Positions 50,810 through 60,539 of a stretch of 64,000 bases of DNA are shown here, piece after piece. The stretch covers positions 620,001-684,000 of the forward strand of contig NZ_CP098242.1 of NCBI RefSeq assembly GCF_027118995.1, written 5' to 3'. Below the pieces are notes generated by a model, which had not been told where the DNA came from, made no database searches, and was given only the letters and a program-made list of their open reading frames with translations. This DNA comes from Oxalobacter vibrioformis (GTDB taxonomy: Bacteria; Pseudomonadota; Gammaproteobacteria; Burkholderiales; Burkholderiaceae_D). The position numbers and the translations under genes were made by a program. Positions within the stretch are counted from its first letter, which is position 1, and each line of letters starts with the position of its first letter.

Positions 50810-52060
50810 TCAATGAAGCCGTGACTCCGGCATAGCGGACTCCGGAAGCTCGGCATGCACCAGCTCGGCATTGATATCGGCAAATAAAGGCACCCCGCAT
50901 TCATCACAAAACTCCATCGGAAAACGTTCCAGGTGAAGCTTCTCACACGCGATACCCGAGGTTTCCAAAAGCACCAGGATCTGATCCAGCGGCGCGGTTT
51001 TTTCTTTCTGTGGTGTCCCCCTGCCTCTGGAGGGGAACCCCTTTTCCACTGTCTGCTGTATTTCTTCGGCACCATATACGGGCCAGATAACGCCATATAA
51101 AATCTGCGGGTTATCGCGCAGGGAAAAGCCGATGCGATATTCTGTGATGGTGACCTGTTCCGGCACTTCAACAAAACCGCCAATAACAGCGCGCAAATCA
51201 GCGGCAGAAACATCCATTGCCAGGGCCAGATAATGGACTGCCGCATGAATCGAGGCAGGCCGTATTTGCTGGTCCGCTTTTCTGCAAGCGTCAAAAAAAG
51301 CATCAGGCAATGTCAGATCCAGTACGCAGCCATGCATCATGTTTGAAAGCAGGGGAAGTGCGTTTTTTTTCCAGTTTTCCAGGCAGTCCTTACGAAGCAT
51401 TCCATGCTCATCCACCCTGGCTGTTGTCTGCCAGCGAAACAAAGGCTGCGATACCGGAACAAGCACTGACATGACAAGGTAGCGTACATCCGCAAGAAAA
51501 AGCGTTGTTTCCTGAGACTTGAACTGGCCTGCCTGGGACTTGCCAAGCAGAGGGGCCGCCATGTCTTTCATCAATGCAAATACTTCCACATGCGACTGCG
51601 GTAACTGATCAATGGCATATAATTCCGGCGCCAGTAAAAAACGGGCATTTTCGGCAAAAATACAGTCAGCAAGTGAGGAAACCAGGCCGGCATGAAGTGC
51701 TGATGAAAGCGGCCCGGACGGAATCGCAAAACGGGTCCAGGCCATCACCGGCGCAACAACGAGCAGGACATCATAATCGACTCCTTTATGCTGCATGACA
51801 CCGGATTCACTATGGGCTTCTATGGCTTCCAGCAGAATGTTGTATGCATCCGGATCCGCCTGATAAAGATATTCAATCGCGTCATCCAGCTTGTGCTGCT
51901 TTTTCGTCTCAAGCAATTTCAAAATCACGTTGGAAAGCTGATTTTCCCAGAAACGGCTTTCGAGGCGGCTTGCTGCCCTGCCAATCTCCATCGACAGAGA
52001 AACCAGACGCCGGGAATCAGGCAACAGCCTGGGAAAATCCTTTTTTTCAGGAAGAGACAT
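50810..52060 (-). CDS. DUF2863-like protein of unknown function
   Basis: 416-aa cytoplasmic protein. The N-terminal DSRRLVSLSMEIGRAASRLESRFWE and the middle GVDYDVLLVVAPVMAWTRFAIPSG match my memory of the betaproteobacterial DUF2863 family; this is from pattern, not a search. The C-terminus has two cysteines as C-x2-C in FCDECGVPLFADINAEL, plus an upstream Cys (SGIACEKLHLERF), which might bind metal. No membrane segment. It is convergent with moaC (10 bases apart) and lies downstream of the tRNA operon terminator. Confidence 0.72.
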   Translation of the reverse strand: MSLPEKKDFPRLLPDSRRLVSLSMEIGRAASRLESRFWENQLSNVILKLLETKKQHKLDDAIEYLYQADPDAYNILLEAIEAHSESGVMQHKGVDYDVLLVVAPVMAWTRFAIPSGPLSSALHAGLVSSLADCIFAENARFLLAPELYAIDQLPQSHVEVFALMKDMAAPLLGKSQAGQFKSQETTLFLADVRYLVMSVLVPVSQPLFRWQTTARVDEHGMLRKDCLENWKKNALPLLSNMMHGCVLDLTLPDAFFDACRKADQQIRPASIHAAVHYLALAMDVSAADLRAVIGGFVEVPEQVTITEYRIGFSLRDNPQILYGVIWPVYGAEEIQQTVEKGFPSRGRGTPQKEKTAPLDQILVLLETSGIACEKLHLERFPMEFCDECGVPLFADINAELVHAELPESAMPESRLH

Positions 52061-52152
52061 GATGACAACCGGGAAATATCAGTGCAGGGCGTATTGTATT
52101 AGATAGGAGCATTCATTAACAAACTGAAGCTGGCGGTTTTTCTTCAGAAAAT

Positions 52153-52181
52153 AAAAAAGTCTTGCGACATGATCGCAAGAC
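52153..52181 (-). terminator. Terminator of the tRNA-Ala-Glu-Glu operon
   Basis: On the minus strand: 9-bp stem GTCTTGCGA/TCGCAAGAC, loop of 5, followed by T6. It is 20 bases after the last tRNA-Glu. Confidence 0.88.
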
Positions 52182-52201
52182 CTGTGATTTTAGCGTGTTG
52201 C

Positions 52202-52276
52202 TGGCATCCCCAAGGGGATTCGAACCCCTGTTCCCACCGTGAAAGGGTGGTGTCCTAACCCCTAGACGATGGGGAC
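52202..52276 (-). tRNA. tRNA-Glu (TTC), copy 2
   Basis: 75-nt cloverleaf starting GTCCCCATCGTCTAGGGG on the minus strand, anticodon loop CTTTCAC (TTC), encoded CCA. Identical to the upstream copy. Confidence 0.97.
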
Positions 52277-52314
52277 CCTGTAACAGCTATCAGAATAACA
52301 TATATCAGAAAACC

Positions 52315-52389
52315 TGGCATCCCCAAGGGGATTCGAACCCCTGTTCCCACCGTGAAAGGGTGGTGTCCTAACCCCTAGACGATGGGGAC
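52315..52389 (-). tRNA. tRNA-Glu (TTC), copy 1
   Basis: 75-nt cloverleaf, identical in sequence to the copy at 52202-52276, 38 bases upstream of it in the same transcript. Anticodon TTC, encoded CCA. Confidence 0.97.
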
Positions 52390-52424
52390 CCTGTTTTCCG
52401 TTCAGCACTCCCGATCAGAGAGGC

Positions 52425-52500
52425 TGGTGGAGGTAAGCGGGATCGAACCGCTGACCCCTTGCATGCCATGCAAGTGCTCTCCCAGCTGAGCTATACCCCC
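52425..52500 (-). tRNA. tRNA-Ala (GGC)
   Basis: 76-nt cloverleaf on the minus strand, GGGGGTATAGCTCAGCTGGG at the 5' end, anticodon loop ATGGCAT (GGC), encoded CCA. The acceptor stem contains the G3-U70 wobble that identifies alanine tRNA. Confidence 0.97.
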
Positions 52501-52513
52501 GAGCGAAGAAGCG

Positions 52514-52542
52514 ATTATAGCAAAATTTGCGAGTTGTTGTAA
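52514..52542 (-). promoter_or_regulatory. Promoter of the tRNA-Ala-Glu-Glu operon
   Basis: On the minus strand: -35 TTACAA (52542-52537), 17-base spacer, perfect -10 TATAAT (52519-52514) with an extended TGC before it. Start of transcription would fall near 52507, a few bases before tRNA-Ala. Confidence 0.75.
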
Positions 52543-52563
52543 ATTTTATGACCTGACTTCTGT

Positions 52564-52584
52564 AAAAAAAACAGTTGCACTGTT
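52564..52584 (-). terminator. Weak terminator after gltX
   Basis: On the minus strand: 6-bp stem AACAGT/ACTGTT, loop GCA, then seven to eight T. It separates gltX from the tRNA promoter. Confidence 0.6.
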
Positions 52585-52601
52585 CTTAAGACATACTCTC
52601 C

Positions 52602-53996
52602 TCACGAAAGAGAGGATTTCAGTCGGGATAAAACCGTATCCCGTCCAAAAAGTGTGACGACAGCATCAATGGACGGGGTCTGTAACTGACCGGTCAAAAG
52701 CAGCCGTAATGGCATGGCAAGCTGGGGCATTTTCAGCTTGTGCTCTGCCAGAACCGCCTTGGTCATGGCAGAGATGGCGTCCTTGTTCCACTCAACCGTT
52801 TCACAATTTGACACATAATTTTTCAGCGCATCCAGGGATTCTGCTGTCAGATGCTTTTCCAGTAGTGCCGCATCAGGCTGTGGCTGGCGATAAAACAGCA
52901 TGGCTGCATCCGCCAGTTCATTGATGGTATTAACACGCTCTTTCAGCAGCTCAACAACTTGAATCAGATCAGGGGCATTCTCAAGCTGTGCACCCAGTCT
53001 TTCCAGTCGTGGGCGAACCAGCCTAGCCAGCTCGGCATTATCTGTCTGGCGAATGTAATGATTATTCAGCCAGTTCAGTTTTTCGGTATCGAAGCGGGCT
53101 GCCGAACTGGACATATGGTCAAAATCAAACCATTGACAAAACTGCTCTCTGGAGAAAATCTCATCATCACCGTGGCTCCAGCCCAGCCTGGCCAGATAAT
53201 TCACCATGGCATCGGGTAAATAACCCGCTTCAGGATATTCCATGACGGATACGGCACCATGGCGTTTTGAGAGTTTCTCGCCATCTCCACCCAGAATCAT
53301 GGGAAGATGTGCATACAAGGGCAAAGGCGCGCCCAGCGCTTTGAGGATATTGATCTGTCTGGGCGTGTTGTTGACATGGTCATCGCCCCGAATGACATGG
53401 GTAATGCGCATATCCCAGTCATCCACGACCACACAGAAGTTATAGGTAGGCGTACCATCCTGGCGGGCAATGATCAGGTCATCCAGTTCCTGATTGGATA
53501 TGGTAATCGTGCCTTTTACCTGGTCTTCCCAGGTAACATCCCCTTCTTCCGGGTTTTTGAAACGAACCACGGGATGACGGCCTTCAGGTACCGGTGGCAG
53601 TGTCTTTCCGGGTTCAGGGCGCCAGGTGCCATCATAGCGGGTGTGCTCGCCAGCAGTACGCTGCCGCTCACGCATGGCGTCAAGCTCTTCTAAGGAACAG
53701 TAGCAATAGTAGGCGGTACCATCTTTCACCATTTGCGCAATGACTTCCCGGTACCGGTCCATATGCTGCATCTGGTAAAAAGGCCCTTCGTCATGATCAA
53801 GGCCCAGCCATTTCATGCCATCGATAATAGCCTGAACGGCCTCGGGTGTGGAACGCTCCACATCGGTATCCTCGATTCTGAGAATAAACTGCCCACCAAA
53901 ATGCCGGGCATACGCCCAGGAAAAAAGCGCTGTGCGCGCACCGCCCAAATGAAGAAAGCCTGTCGGGCTGGGTGCAAAACGGGTTCGAACTATCAT
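52602..53996 (-). CDS. gltX: Glutamyl-tRNA synthetase
   Basis: 464-aa class I aminoacyl-tRNA synthetase that charges tRNA-Glu. The HIGH-type motif is in [19 protein letters not shown] (HLGG, about residues 17-20); the KMSKS-type motif is KLSKRHG at about 239-245. The editing-free bacterial GluRS fold with [17 protein letters not shown] (zinc-binding region) and an all-helical C-terminal anticodon domain is complete. Its two cognate tRNA-Glu genes lie just downstream on the same strand but have their own promoter. Confidence 0.95.
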   Translation of the reverse strand: MIVRTRFAPSPTGFLHLGGARTALFSWAYARHFGGQFILRIEDTDVERSTPEAVQAIIDGMKWLGLDHDEGPFYQMQHMDRYREVIAQMVKDGTAYYCYCSLEELDAMRERQRTAGEHTRYDGTWRPEPGKTLPPVPEGRHPVVRFKNPEEGDVTWEDQVKGTITISNQELDDLIIARQDGTPTYNFCVVVDDWDMRITHVIRGDDHVNNTPRQINILKALGAPLPLYAHLPMILGGDGEKLSKRHGAVSVMEYPEAGYLPDAMVNYLARLGWSHGDDEIFSREQFCQWFDFDHMSSSAARFDTEKLNWLNNHYIRQTDNAELARLVRPRLERLGAQLENAPDLIQVVELLKERVNTINELADAAMLFYRQPQPDAALLEKHLTAESLDALKNYVSNCETVEWNKDAISAMTKAVLAEHKLKMPQLAMPLRLLLTGQLQTPSIDAVVTLFGRDTVLSRLKSSLS

Positions 53997-54098
53997 GCTG
54001 AAAATGGAATAGAAATAAATGGAAAGGATATTTTACCGCGCCCGTCGTAAAAACGGGCTGATCTGTTTCATGACACGCAATAAACGGGTCATGTGAAA

Positions 54099-54143
54099 GA
54101 AAAAACCGTCCGTAACAGCGTTCACTGTACGGACGGTTTTTTT
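54099..54143 (-). terminator. Terminator after the OFA transporter gene
   Basis: 9-bp stem CCGTCCGTA/TACGGACGG with a 13-base loop, flanked by A7 and T7 tracts, 33 bases after the transporter stop on the minus strand. Confidence 0.9.
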
Positions 54144-54175
54144 GAATTGCTCAGCAAATAAAATTTGCCGCTGTA

Positions 54176-55843
54176 TTACATGAACATCTTCATGGTTTGC
54201 AGTACCGTCTGTGAGATACCGTAAGCCAGTGGAATACCAACGATCAGCCAGCAGATAACCAGCGTACCAGCTGAAGTCGGTTTGGTTGCAGGCAATGCTC
54301 CGGACTCCTGGGCATGGGCAATCTTGTCTTCCAGTGAAGCTTTTGCCGCTTTGACTTCTTCCTCGGTCATGTAGTACTTGCTGCTGACCGGACGGATCAG
54401 GAGTGCACAGATGAACTCAACAACCAGGAAACAGGCCATGATGTACAGCGTCACACTGTAAGCCTGTGCACGTGGCACACCCGCATTGAGCTGCATATCG
54501 CGGATGATGTTGATCAAGAGCGGGCTCAACAGACCGGCAGCAGACCAGGCTGTCAGCAGACGACCATGGATCGCACCAACGAACTGGGTACCAAAGAGGT
54601 CAGCCAGGTAAGCAGGAATCGTTGCAAAACCACCGCCATAGAAGCTCAGACAGACGCAGACTGCGCACAGGAACAGGATCAGGTTCAGTGAAGAAGCCAG
54701 GGTCGGGATCGTTGCATACAAGCAGGCACCCACAACCGCAAAGACATAGTAGGTGTTTTTACGGCCAATCCAGTCTGACATGGTTGCCCAGAAGAGACGG
54801 CCACCAATGTTAAACAGGGAAAGCAGACCGGTAAAGCCGGCAGCAATAACGGCAACCTGGCCTTTTTGCGCATCGGTCAACTGGTCAAAAGGTACGCCCG
54901 GCAGATTGATCAGGTTACCGGCAAACACTTCCTGAAGCAGCGGAGACGCCATGGAAATAACACCGATACCGGCAGCAACGTTCAGGAAAAGCACGCCCCA
55001 GCAGAACCAGAACTGCGGAGTACGCATCGCACGATTGGTTTCCACATTAAAAGCACTGGCTTCGATCAAGCCACCGTGACCATCATCCACCATGTTACCG
55101 GTGTTTTTCGGTACAAAGCCTTTTGGCATGTAACCCGGAGGAGAAACACGAATGGTGAAGGCGCCCAGCAGCATGAAAATGCAGTAAACAATCGCCATGG
55201 TCAGGAAAGTCTGCCACAGGCCGGTAGACGTTGGGGTGCCAAAGAAACCCATCAGCGCCTGCGCCATCGGGGCACCAACCATCGCACCACCGCCAAAACC
55301 GCCAACGGCAAAACCGGTCGCCATACCAACACGGTCAGGGAACCACTTGATCAGTGTTGAAACCGGGGTGATATAACCAAGACCCAAGCCAATACCGCCA
55401 ATGAAAGCACCAATCCATGCCAGCCACAGCTGGTGGGTGAACATCGCGATAGAAGCCAGCAGGAAGAAGCTGACAAAGCAGATGCAGGAAGTCACACCGC
55501 ACTTGCGAGGGCCAACGTGCTCCAGCCAGTTGCCCAAAATTGCAGTGGTAGTACCCAGCATGAAGAACAGGATACCGAAAATAACGCTGCACATCACCAC
55601 TTTCCAGTCACAGCTGGTGGTGAAAAGCTGCGCAAAAATACTCATGTCAGCAGGGCAATCCAGCGCCTTGCCCAGACCCTGCTCCATGCCGACGATGCGG
55701 GACATCGGCAACCAGAATACGGACATACCATAGTCCATGCCGACGCAAAGGTGGATCATCAAGGCCGATGCGGGTACCAGCCAGCGATTGAATCCTTCCC
55801 CTGCAACAGTGTATTCCTTATTTAGGAATTTTAAACCAGCCAT
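54176..55843 (-). CDS. OFA-family MFS transporter (oxalate/formate antiporter-like)
   Basis: 555-aa major-facilitator protein. OFA features: GLGLGYITPVSTLIKWFPDRVGMATGFAVGGFGGGAMVGAP, NRAMRTPQFWFCWGVLFLNVAAGIGVISMASPLLQEVF, and GGRLFWATMSDWIGRKNTYYVF. It is much longer than the roughly 418-aa OxlT: there is an extra segment after TM1 (residues about 47-75, including DCPADMSIF), a longer central loop, and an extra C-terminal membrane helix after a cytoplasmic linker (TLVICWLIVGIPLAYGISQTVL). AGGAGAG precedes the ATG. Substrate could be oxalate, formate or another small acid. Confidence 0.88.
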   Translation of the reverse strand: MAGLKFLNKEYTVAGEGFNRWLVPASALMIHLCVGMDYGMSVFWLPMSRIVGMEQGLGKALDCPADMSIFAQLFTTSCDWKVVMCSVIFGILFFMLGTTTAILGNWLEHVGPRKCGVTSCICFVSFFLLASIAMFTHQLWLAWIGAFIGGIGLGLGYITPVSTLIKWFPDRVGMATGFAVGGFGGGAMVGAPMAQALMGFFGTPTSTGLWQTFLTMAIVYCIFMLLGAFTIRVSPPGYMPKGFVPKNTGNMVDDGHGGLIEASAFNVETNRAMRTPQFWFCWGVLFLNVAAGIGVISMASPLLQEVFAGNLINLPGVPFDQLTDAQKGQVAVIAAGFTGLLSLFNIGGRLFWATMSDWIGRKNTYYVFAVVGACLYATIPTLASSLNLILFLCAVCVCLSFYGGGFATIPAYLADLFGTQFVGAIHGRLLTAWSAAGLLSPLLINIIRDMQLNAGVPRAQAYSVTLYIMACFLVVEFICALLIRPVSSKYYMTEEEVKAAKASLEDKIAHAQESGALPATKPTSAGTLVICWLIVGIPLAYGISQTVLQTMKMFM

Positions 55844-55899
55844 ACTATTACTCTCCTAGGATTAAAACAACGAAAATGTCTTACGAAATTTACCTACCT

Positions 55900-55925
55900 A
55901 ACATGCGCAAAAAACGCATGTTATA
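55900..55925 (-). promoter_or_regulatory. 8-bp dyad with TATAAC box in the OFA gene leader
   Basis: Perfect inverted repeat AACATGCG-caaaaaa-CGCATGTT (55900-55922) immediately downstream, on the minus strand, of a TATAAC -10-like box (55925-55920, overlapping by three bases). It lies at the likely transcription start, about 57 bases before the transporter ATG. It may be an operator or a 5'-end mRNA stem-loop. Confidence 0.45.
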
Positions 55926-56022
55926 AAAAATCCTTTTTGACGCAGCATGATAACACTGCAAATTTTTATCGGCTATAGGCAATTTTTTGCATAATTCATG
56001 CGCTTCTCGGTTAAAATGCGGT

Positions 56023-57105
56023 ATGTATAAAGTTTCGATTCAACCTCACTGGCGCATCGCTTTCGGCAAGAACCCCCCCATGGATACGGCATTACTGTTG
56101 CGGCTGCTGACAGTAATCCATTCTGAAGGTGCGATTTTATAGGCGGCAAAGATCCTGGGGTTGTCATACCGGCATGCCTGGGGGCTTTTGCGCGAGGCGG
56201 AGAATATTTTTGGTGCCCCGCTCCTTCAAAAACATCGGGGCCGCGGAACAACACTCACCCGGCTTGGCACGACCCTGCTCTGGGCTGACAGGCGAATTGC
56301 GGCCCGCCTTTCCCCAACACTGGAGAGCCTCTCATCCGAACTGGAACGCGAACTCAGCCGAAGCATTTCTGATTCCACCAATCCCGTGCGTCTTTATGCC
56401 AGCTACGGTTTTGCAGTTGCTGCCCTGATGGAACGGATCAATGCCACTGAACTGCCCGTGGAGCTGCGCTATCTTAACAGTATGGAATCGATTGCAGCCC
56501 TGTCACAGAAGGAATGTGAACTGGCAGGATTTCATATTCCGGTCGGCGCATTTGAAACGGAAACCGTGCAACTGTTCCTGCAGTATCTCTGCCCCGACAA
56601 GCACCAGTTGATTCACCTGGCTCACCTGAAACAGGGATTGCTGGTTGCCCGCGGCAACCCCAAGAAAATCGAGCAACTGGAAGACATCACCCGCAAAGGT
56701 ATCCGTTTCGTTAATCGCCAGACCGGTTCGGGCACACGGCGTACACTTGAGCGTTTGCTGGATGAAAGCAACATTCCTCACAACACCATCAGCGGTTTTG
56801 AAACGGCTGAATTCACGCACGCTGCGGTTGCTGCCTATATTGCCAGCGATATGGCGGATGTTGGATTCGGGGTGGAAACGGCAGCCCGCCATTTCGGGCT
56901 GGATTTTGTTCCCCTGATGCAGGAACGCTACTTTTTTGCCTTGTGCAAAGATGAGTGGAAAAGCACACCGCTCAACGATGTGCTGGAAATCATGAAAAGC
57001 GCTGACTTTAAACAGCATGTCAATCAGTTGGGCGGATATGATGCGACGAATGCCGGGCAGATATTGAGCCTGAAAGAAGCCTTTGGCAACGTGGCTATTG
57101 CATAA
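56023..57105 (+). pseudogene. ModE-like molybdate-type regulator (HTH + substrate-binding fold) with in-frame amber stop
   Basis: ATG 56023 opens MYKVSIQPHWRIAFGKNP, then LLRLLTVIHSEGAIL, then TAG at 56140-56142, then AAKILGLSYRHAWGLLREAENIFG in the same frame. This is the ModE-type winged helix, interrupted at codon 40. After the stop the frame is open for 321 codons: a linker, then a periplasmic-binding-protein-like ligand domain (RKGIRFVNRQTGSGTRRTLERLL, FGVETAARHFGLDFVPL), as in one-component molybdate or tungstate regulators. The downstream fragment could restart at TTG 56161 but would lack half the HTH. Divergent from the OFA transporter gene. Confidence 0.85.
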
Positions 57106-57247
57106 GGAAGCGCTGATTAAATGATTTTTGGGAGATGAAGTGCAAGGCAAACGGAGCCGCAACCAAGATATATCTTAAGATAGGCGAAGGTTGCGAGCAC
57201 CGCGTAACGCAGCAATTCGCTCACAAAGCCTTTTAATCAGCGTTTCC
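57106..57247. repeat. MITE-like palindromic element between the modE-like and apbC genes
   Basis: 142-bp element with terminal inverted repeats GGAAGCGCTGATTAAA (57106-57121) and its complement with one mismatch (57232-57247). The interior carries an internal dyad (GCCGCAACC ... GGTTGCGAG around AAGATATATCTT) and CGTAACGCAGCAATTCGCTC. It starts directly after the regulator's TAA and fills the whole gap to the apbC stop. Confidence 0.7.
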
Positions 57248-57252
57248 ATAAA

Positions 57253-58341
57253 TCAGGTATTTTCGACCACCACCCCGGGCAACCGGCTACTCATATCCCT
57301 GGCTTTCTGTGAAATTCTGACACCCAGGCGACGAGCCATATTCATGAATATTCGGGAAACGTCGCTGTCTGGATCAGCCACAACCGGTGGTATGCCGGCA
57401 TCGCTTTGCTCCCTGATTGACAGTTGAAGCGGCAACTCACCCAATATTTCCACCCCATATGTCTCGCTGAGTTTTCTCGCACCGCCTTCGCCAAATATCG
57501 TTTCGGCATGGCCGCAATGGGAGCAGATATGCAGACTCATGTTTTCAATAATACCCAGAACAGGGATATTTACCTTGTCAAACATGACAAGCCCTTTTTG
57601 CGCATCTGAAAGCGCAATATCCTGGGGAGTTGTCACGATAACAGCACCTGTCACCGGAATGCGCTGCGAAAGCGTCAACTGGATATCTCCTGTTCCCGGC
57701 GGCATATCAATAATCAGGTAATCAAGATTTTGCCAGTTTGTCTTTTCGAGAAGCTGAATCAGTGCCTGTGTTGCAACAGGCGCACGCCAGATCACCGGTT
57801 CATCCGGATTGATCATCAGCCCGATGGACATGAGCTGTATCCCGTATTTTCCCAGCGGGTCAACCGTCTGCCCGTCTGATGACTCCGGCCTTCCAGTAAG
57901 GCCCAGCATAATGGGCTGGGACGGGCCGTAAAGATCGGCATCTAAAATGCCCACATTAGCGCCTTCTTTAGACAATGCCAGCGCCAGGTTCGTTGCAACG
58001 GTTGATTTACCGACACCGCCTTTTCCGGATGCCACCGCAATGATGTTCCTGATATTGGGCATGGGTTTTAGCGTGCCCTGAACCTTGTGTGCCTTGATCG
58101 CTGTAGAAATACTGACGCTGATATGCCCTATGCCGGGAATATCCTGCAACGCATCAACAATCTGCTTTTCAAGCGTTTTCCATTGACTTTTTGCCGGATA
58201 AGGAAGCGCGATAAACACGGAAACATCGTTGCCGTCGGTTTTTATCTGCCTGACTGTTTTGGATGAAACCAGGTCGATACCCGTATTGGCATCGACGACC
58301 TTCAAGAGCGCCTGCTCAACAGATTCTGCCATCATGTGCAT
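57253..58341 (-). CDS. apbC: Iron-sulfur cluster carrier ATPase ApbC/Mrp
   Basis: 362-aa P-loop NTPase that binds and transfers [4Fe-4S] clusters. An N-terminal DUF59/MIP18-like domain (residues about 1-90) is followed by the deviant Walker [19 protein letters not shown] at about 106, [33 protein letters not shown], and the cluster-binding CSHCGH (C-x2-C) in [12 protein letters not shown]. It is divergent from metG; the 107-base gap between starts holds both promoters. Confidence 0.95.
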   Translation of the reverse strand: MHMMAESVEQALLKVVDANTGIDLVSSKTVRQIKTDGNDVSVFIALPYPAKSQWKTLEKQIVDALQDIPGIGHISVSISTAIKAHKVQGTLKPMPNIRNIIAVASGKGGVGKSTVATNLALALSKEGANVGILDADLYGPSQPIMLGLTGRPESSDGQTVDPLGKYGIQLMSIGLMINPDEPVIWRAPVATQALIQLLEKTNWQNLDYLIIDMPPGTGDIQLTLSQRIPVTGAVIVTTPQDIALSDAQKGLVMFDKVNIPVLGIIENMSLHICSHCGHAETIFGEGGARKLSETYGVEILGELPLQLSIREQSDAGIPPVVADPDSDVSRIFMNMARRLGVRISQKARDMSSRLPGVVVENT

Positions 58342-58448
58342 TTTTTTCTCCTAGCGGAAAGCGCAAGTCTACCGTAATTGCCAAAGGGTCTGCAAAGCCC
58401 TATGCTGTAGTCTTTGTTACAATAAATCCCTTTTTGCCAATAATCGCC

Positions 58449-60530
58449 ATGTCACGAAAACTGTTTGTTACCACTGCACTTCCTTATGCCAATGCCCAGT
58501 TTCATATCGGGCACATCATGGAATACATCCAGGCAGACATCTGGGTCCGTTTCCAGCGAATGCAGAAAGACAATGGCAATCAGCGTGAAGTTCATTTTGT
58601 TTGTGCTGACGATGTTCACGGCGCACCGATTATGATTGCTGCCGAAAAAGCCGGAAAGACACCCCAGGAATTCGTTAAGGAAATTGCCGCGGGCCGCCAG
58701 AAGCCCTTAGACGGGTTTTATATCAAGTTTGACAACTGGGATTCCACTGACAGCCCGGAAAACCATGAATTGTCACGCGAGATCTATCAGAATCTGAAAG
58801 CAGGCGGCCTGATAGAAACCCGCACGATTGAGCAATTCTTTGATCCGGTCAAGGAAATGTTTCTTCCGGACCGCTATATCAAGGGGGAATGCCCAAAATG
58901 CGGTGCCAAAGACCAGAACGGCGACTCATGTGAAGTCTGCAGTTCGGTCTATACGCCCACCGACCTAAAAGCCCCCTACTCCATCCTGAGCGGTGTCACA
59001 CCAGTGCTCAAATCGTCAGAGCATTTTTTCTTCAGACTTTCTGATCCGCAGTGTGTGGCTTTTTTGCGTGAATGGGCATTGGGTAATGTCAACGGGCATC
59101 CCCGCCTGCAATCAGAAGTCGCCAACAAGGCCAGAGAATGGCTGGAAGGTAAAGAAGGAGAAAGTGGTCTTTCTGATTGGGACATCAGCCGCGATGCGCC
59201 ATACTTTGGCATCGAAATTCCTGATGCGCCGGGTAAATATTTTTATGTCTGGCTGGATGCACCGGTCGGTTACCTGGCATCGCTGAAAAATTATTTCAGA
59301 AAAATCGGCCGTGACTATGATGCCTTCCTGGCCGATCCGGAAACCGAGCAGTATCACTTCATCGGCAAGGACATTATTTATTTTCATACGCTTTTCTGGC
59401 CGGCCATGCTGCACTTTTCCGGAAAGAAAGTGCCCGACAACGTGTTTGTGCACGGGTTCATCACCGTTTCCGGTGAAAAAATGTCCAAATCCCGCGGTAC
59501 CGGTATTTCACCGATCCGCTATCTTGATATCGGCATGAACCCGGAATGGCTCCGTTACTATATTGCTGCCAAGCTGAATTCCCATGTGGAAGATGTGGAT
59601 TTCACGGCAGAGGATTTCATGGCCCGTGTCAATGCAGACCTGATCGGAAAATACGTCAACATTGCCAGCCGTGCAGCAGGATTCATCACCAAAAAGTTTG
59701 GCGGAAACATCCATTCGGGCGCATCCGAAGCCAATGATTCGCTGCTCAACCAGATCCGCGCCGGCGCTGATGAGATCGCCAACCTGTACGACACGCGCGA
59801 ATACAGCCGCGCCCTCAGGCAAATCATGCATTATGCGGATATGGTCAATGCCTACGTGGATGAGCACAAACCCTGGGTTCTGGCCAAAGAACCGGAACGC
59901 GAAGCCCTGCTGCATGAAGTCTGCAGCAAGCTGCTCGAAGCCTTCCGGATTCTGACCATCTACCTTAAACCGGTTCTGCCTGCATTGGCAGAAAAAGTGG
60001 AAAAATTCCTGAATCTGCCACCCATGCAGTGGGATGATATTTCCGCCCCCATGGAAAATGGCCATACCATCAACGCCTATGAACATCTGATGCAACGGGT
60101 GGACGAAAAGCTGATGGATGCCCTGGTGGAGCCGGCCGAGGCAACACCAGTAAACGGGAAAACGGAAGAGGATTCAGACACCATTGAGGCAATTGCACCG
60201 GAAATCACGATTGATGATTTTGCCAAAGTGGATTTGCGCATCGCCAAGATCGTTGAGTGCAGCCTGGTTGAGGGTGCCGACAGGCTGTTGCGTTTATCGC
60301 TGGATGTGGGTGAAGGCCGTTTGAGAAACGTTTTTGCCGGTATTCGTTCCGCTTATCAGCCGGACGAACTGGTTGGTAAAATGACCGTGATGGTTGCCAA
60401 CCTGGCCCCCAGAAAAATGAAATTCGGCATGTCAGAAGGGATGGTGCTGGCGGCATCGGACAAATCCGATTCAGGCATCTATATCCTGCAACCCTGGCCA
60501 GGGGCAATGCCTGGCATGCGAATACGATAA
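58449..60530 (+). CDS. metG: Methionyl-tRNA synthetase
   Basis: 693-aa class I synthetase that charges both initiator and elongator tRNA-Met. HIGH motif in [19 protein letters not shown] (about residue 18); zinc knuckle [22 protein letters not shown] motif [11 protein letters not shown] (about residue 344). The C-terminal EMAP-II-like tRNA-binding domain ([28 protein letters not shown]) gives dimerisation, as in E. coli MetG. I chose ATG 58449 ([15 protein letters not shown]) as the conserved start; the open frame extends upstream into apbC without family support. Confidence 0.95.
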   Translation: MSRKLFVTTALPYANAQFHIGHIMEYIQADIWVRFQRMQKDNGNQREVHFVCADDVHGAPIMIAAEKAGKTPQEFVKEIAAGRQKPLDGFYIKFDNWDSTDSPENHELSREIYQNLKAGGLIETRTIEQFFDPVKEMFLPDRYIKGECPKCGAKDQNGDSCEVCSSVYTPTDLKAPYSILSGVTPVLKSSEHFFFRLSDPQCVAFLREWALGNVNGHPRLQSEVANKAREWLEGKEGESGLSDWDISRDAPYFGIEIPDAPGKYFYVWLDAPVGYLASLKNYFRKIGRDYDAFLADPETEQYHFIGKDIIYFHTLFWPAMLHFSGKKVPDNVFVHGFITVSGEKMSKSRGTGISPIRYLDIGMNPEWLRYYIAAKLNSHVEDVDFTAEDFMARVNADLIGKYVNIASRAAGFITKKFGGNIHSGASEANDSLLNQIRAGADEIANLYDTREYSRALRQIMHYADMVNAYVDEHKPWVLAKEPEREALLHEVCSKLLEAFRILTIYLKPVLPALAEKVEKFLNLPPMQWDDISAPMENGHTINAYEHLMQRVDEKLMDALVEPAEATPVNGKTEEDSDTIEAIAPEITIDDFAKVDLRIAKIVECSLVEGADRLLRLSLDVGEGRLRNVFAGIRSAYQPDELVGKMTVMVANLAPRKMKFGMSEGMVLAASDKSDSGIYILQPWPGAMPGMRIR

Positions 60531-60539
60531 AGGGACGCC

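Noticed and set aside
52202-52389. Second tRNA-Glu as an assembly duplication
   Set aside because: The spacers on both sides of the two copies differ, which fits a genuine tandem pair, although long reads would settle it.
56503-57162. 219-codon minus-strand frame opposite the ModE-like gene
   Set aside because: It runs antisense to a conserved ligand-binding domain and extends into the palindromic repeat; no family features.
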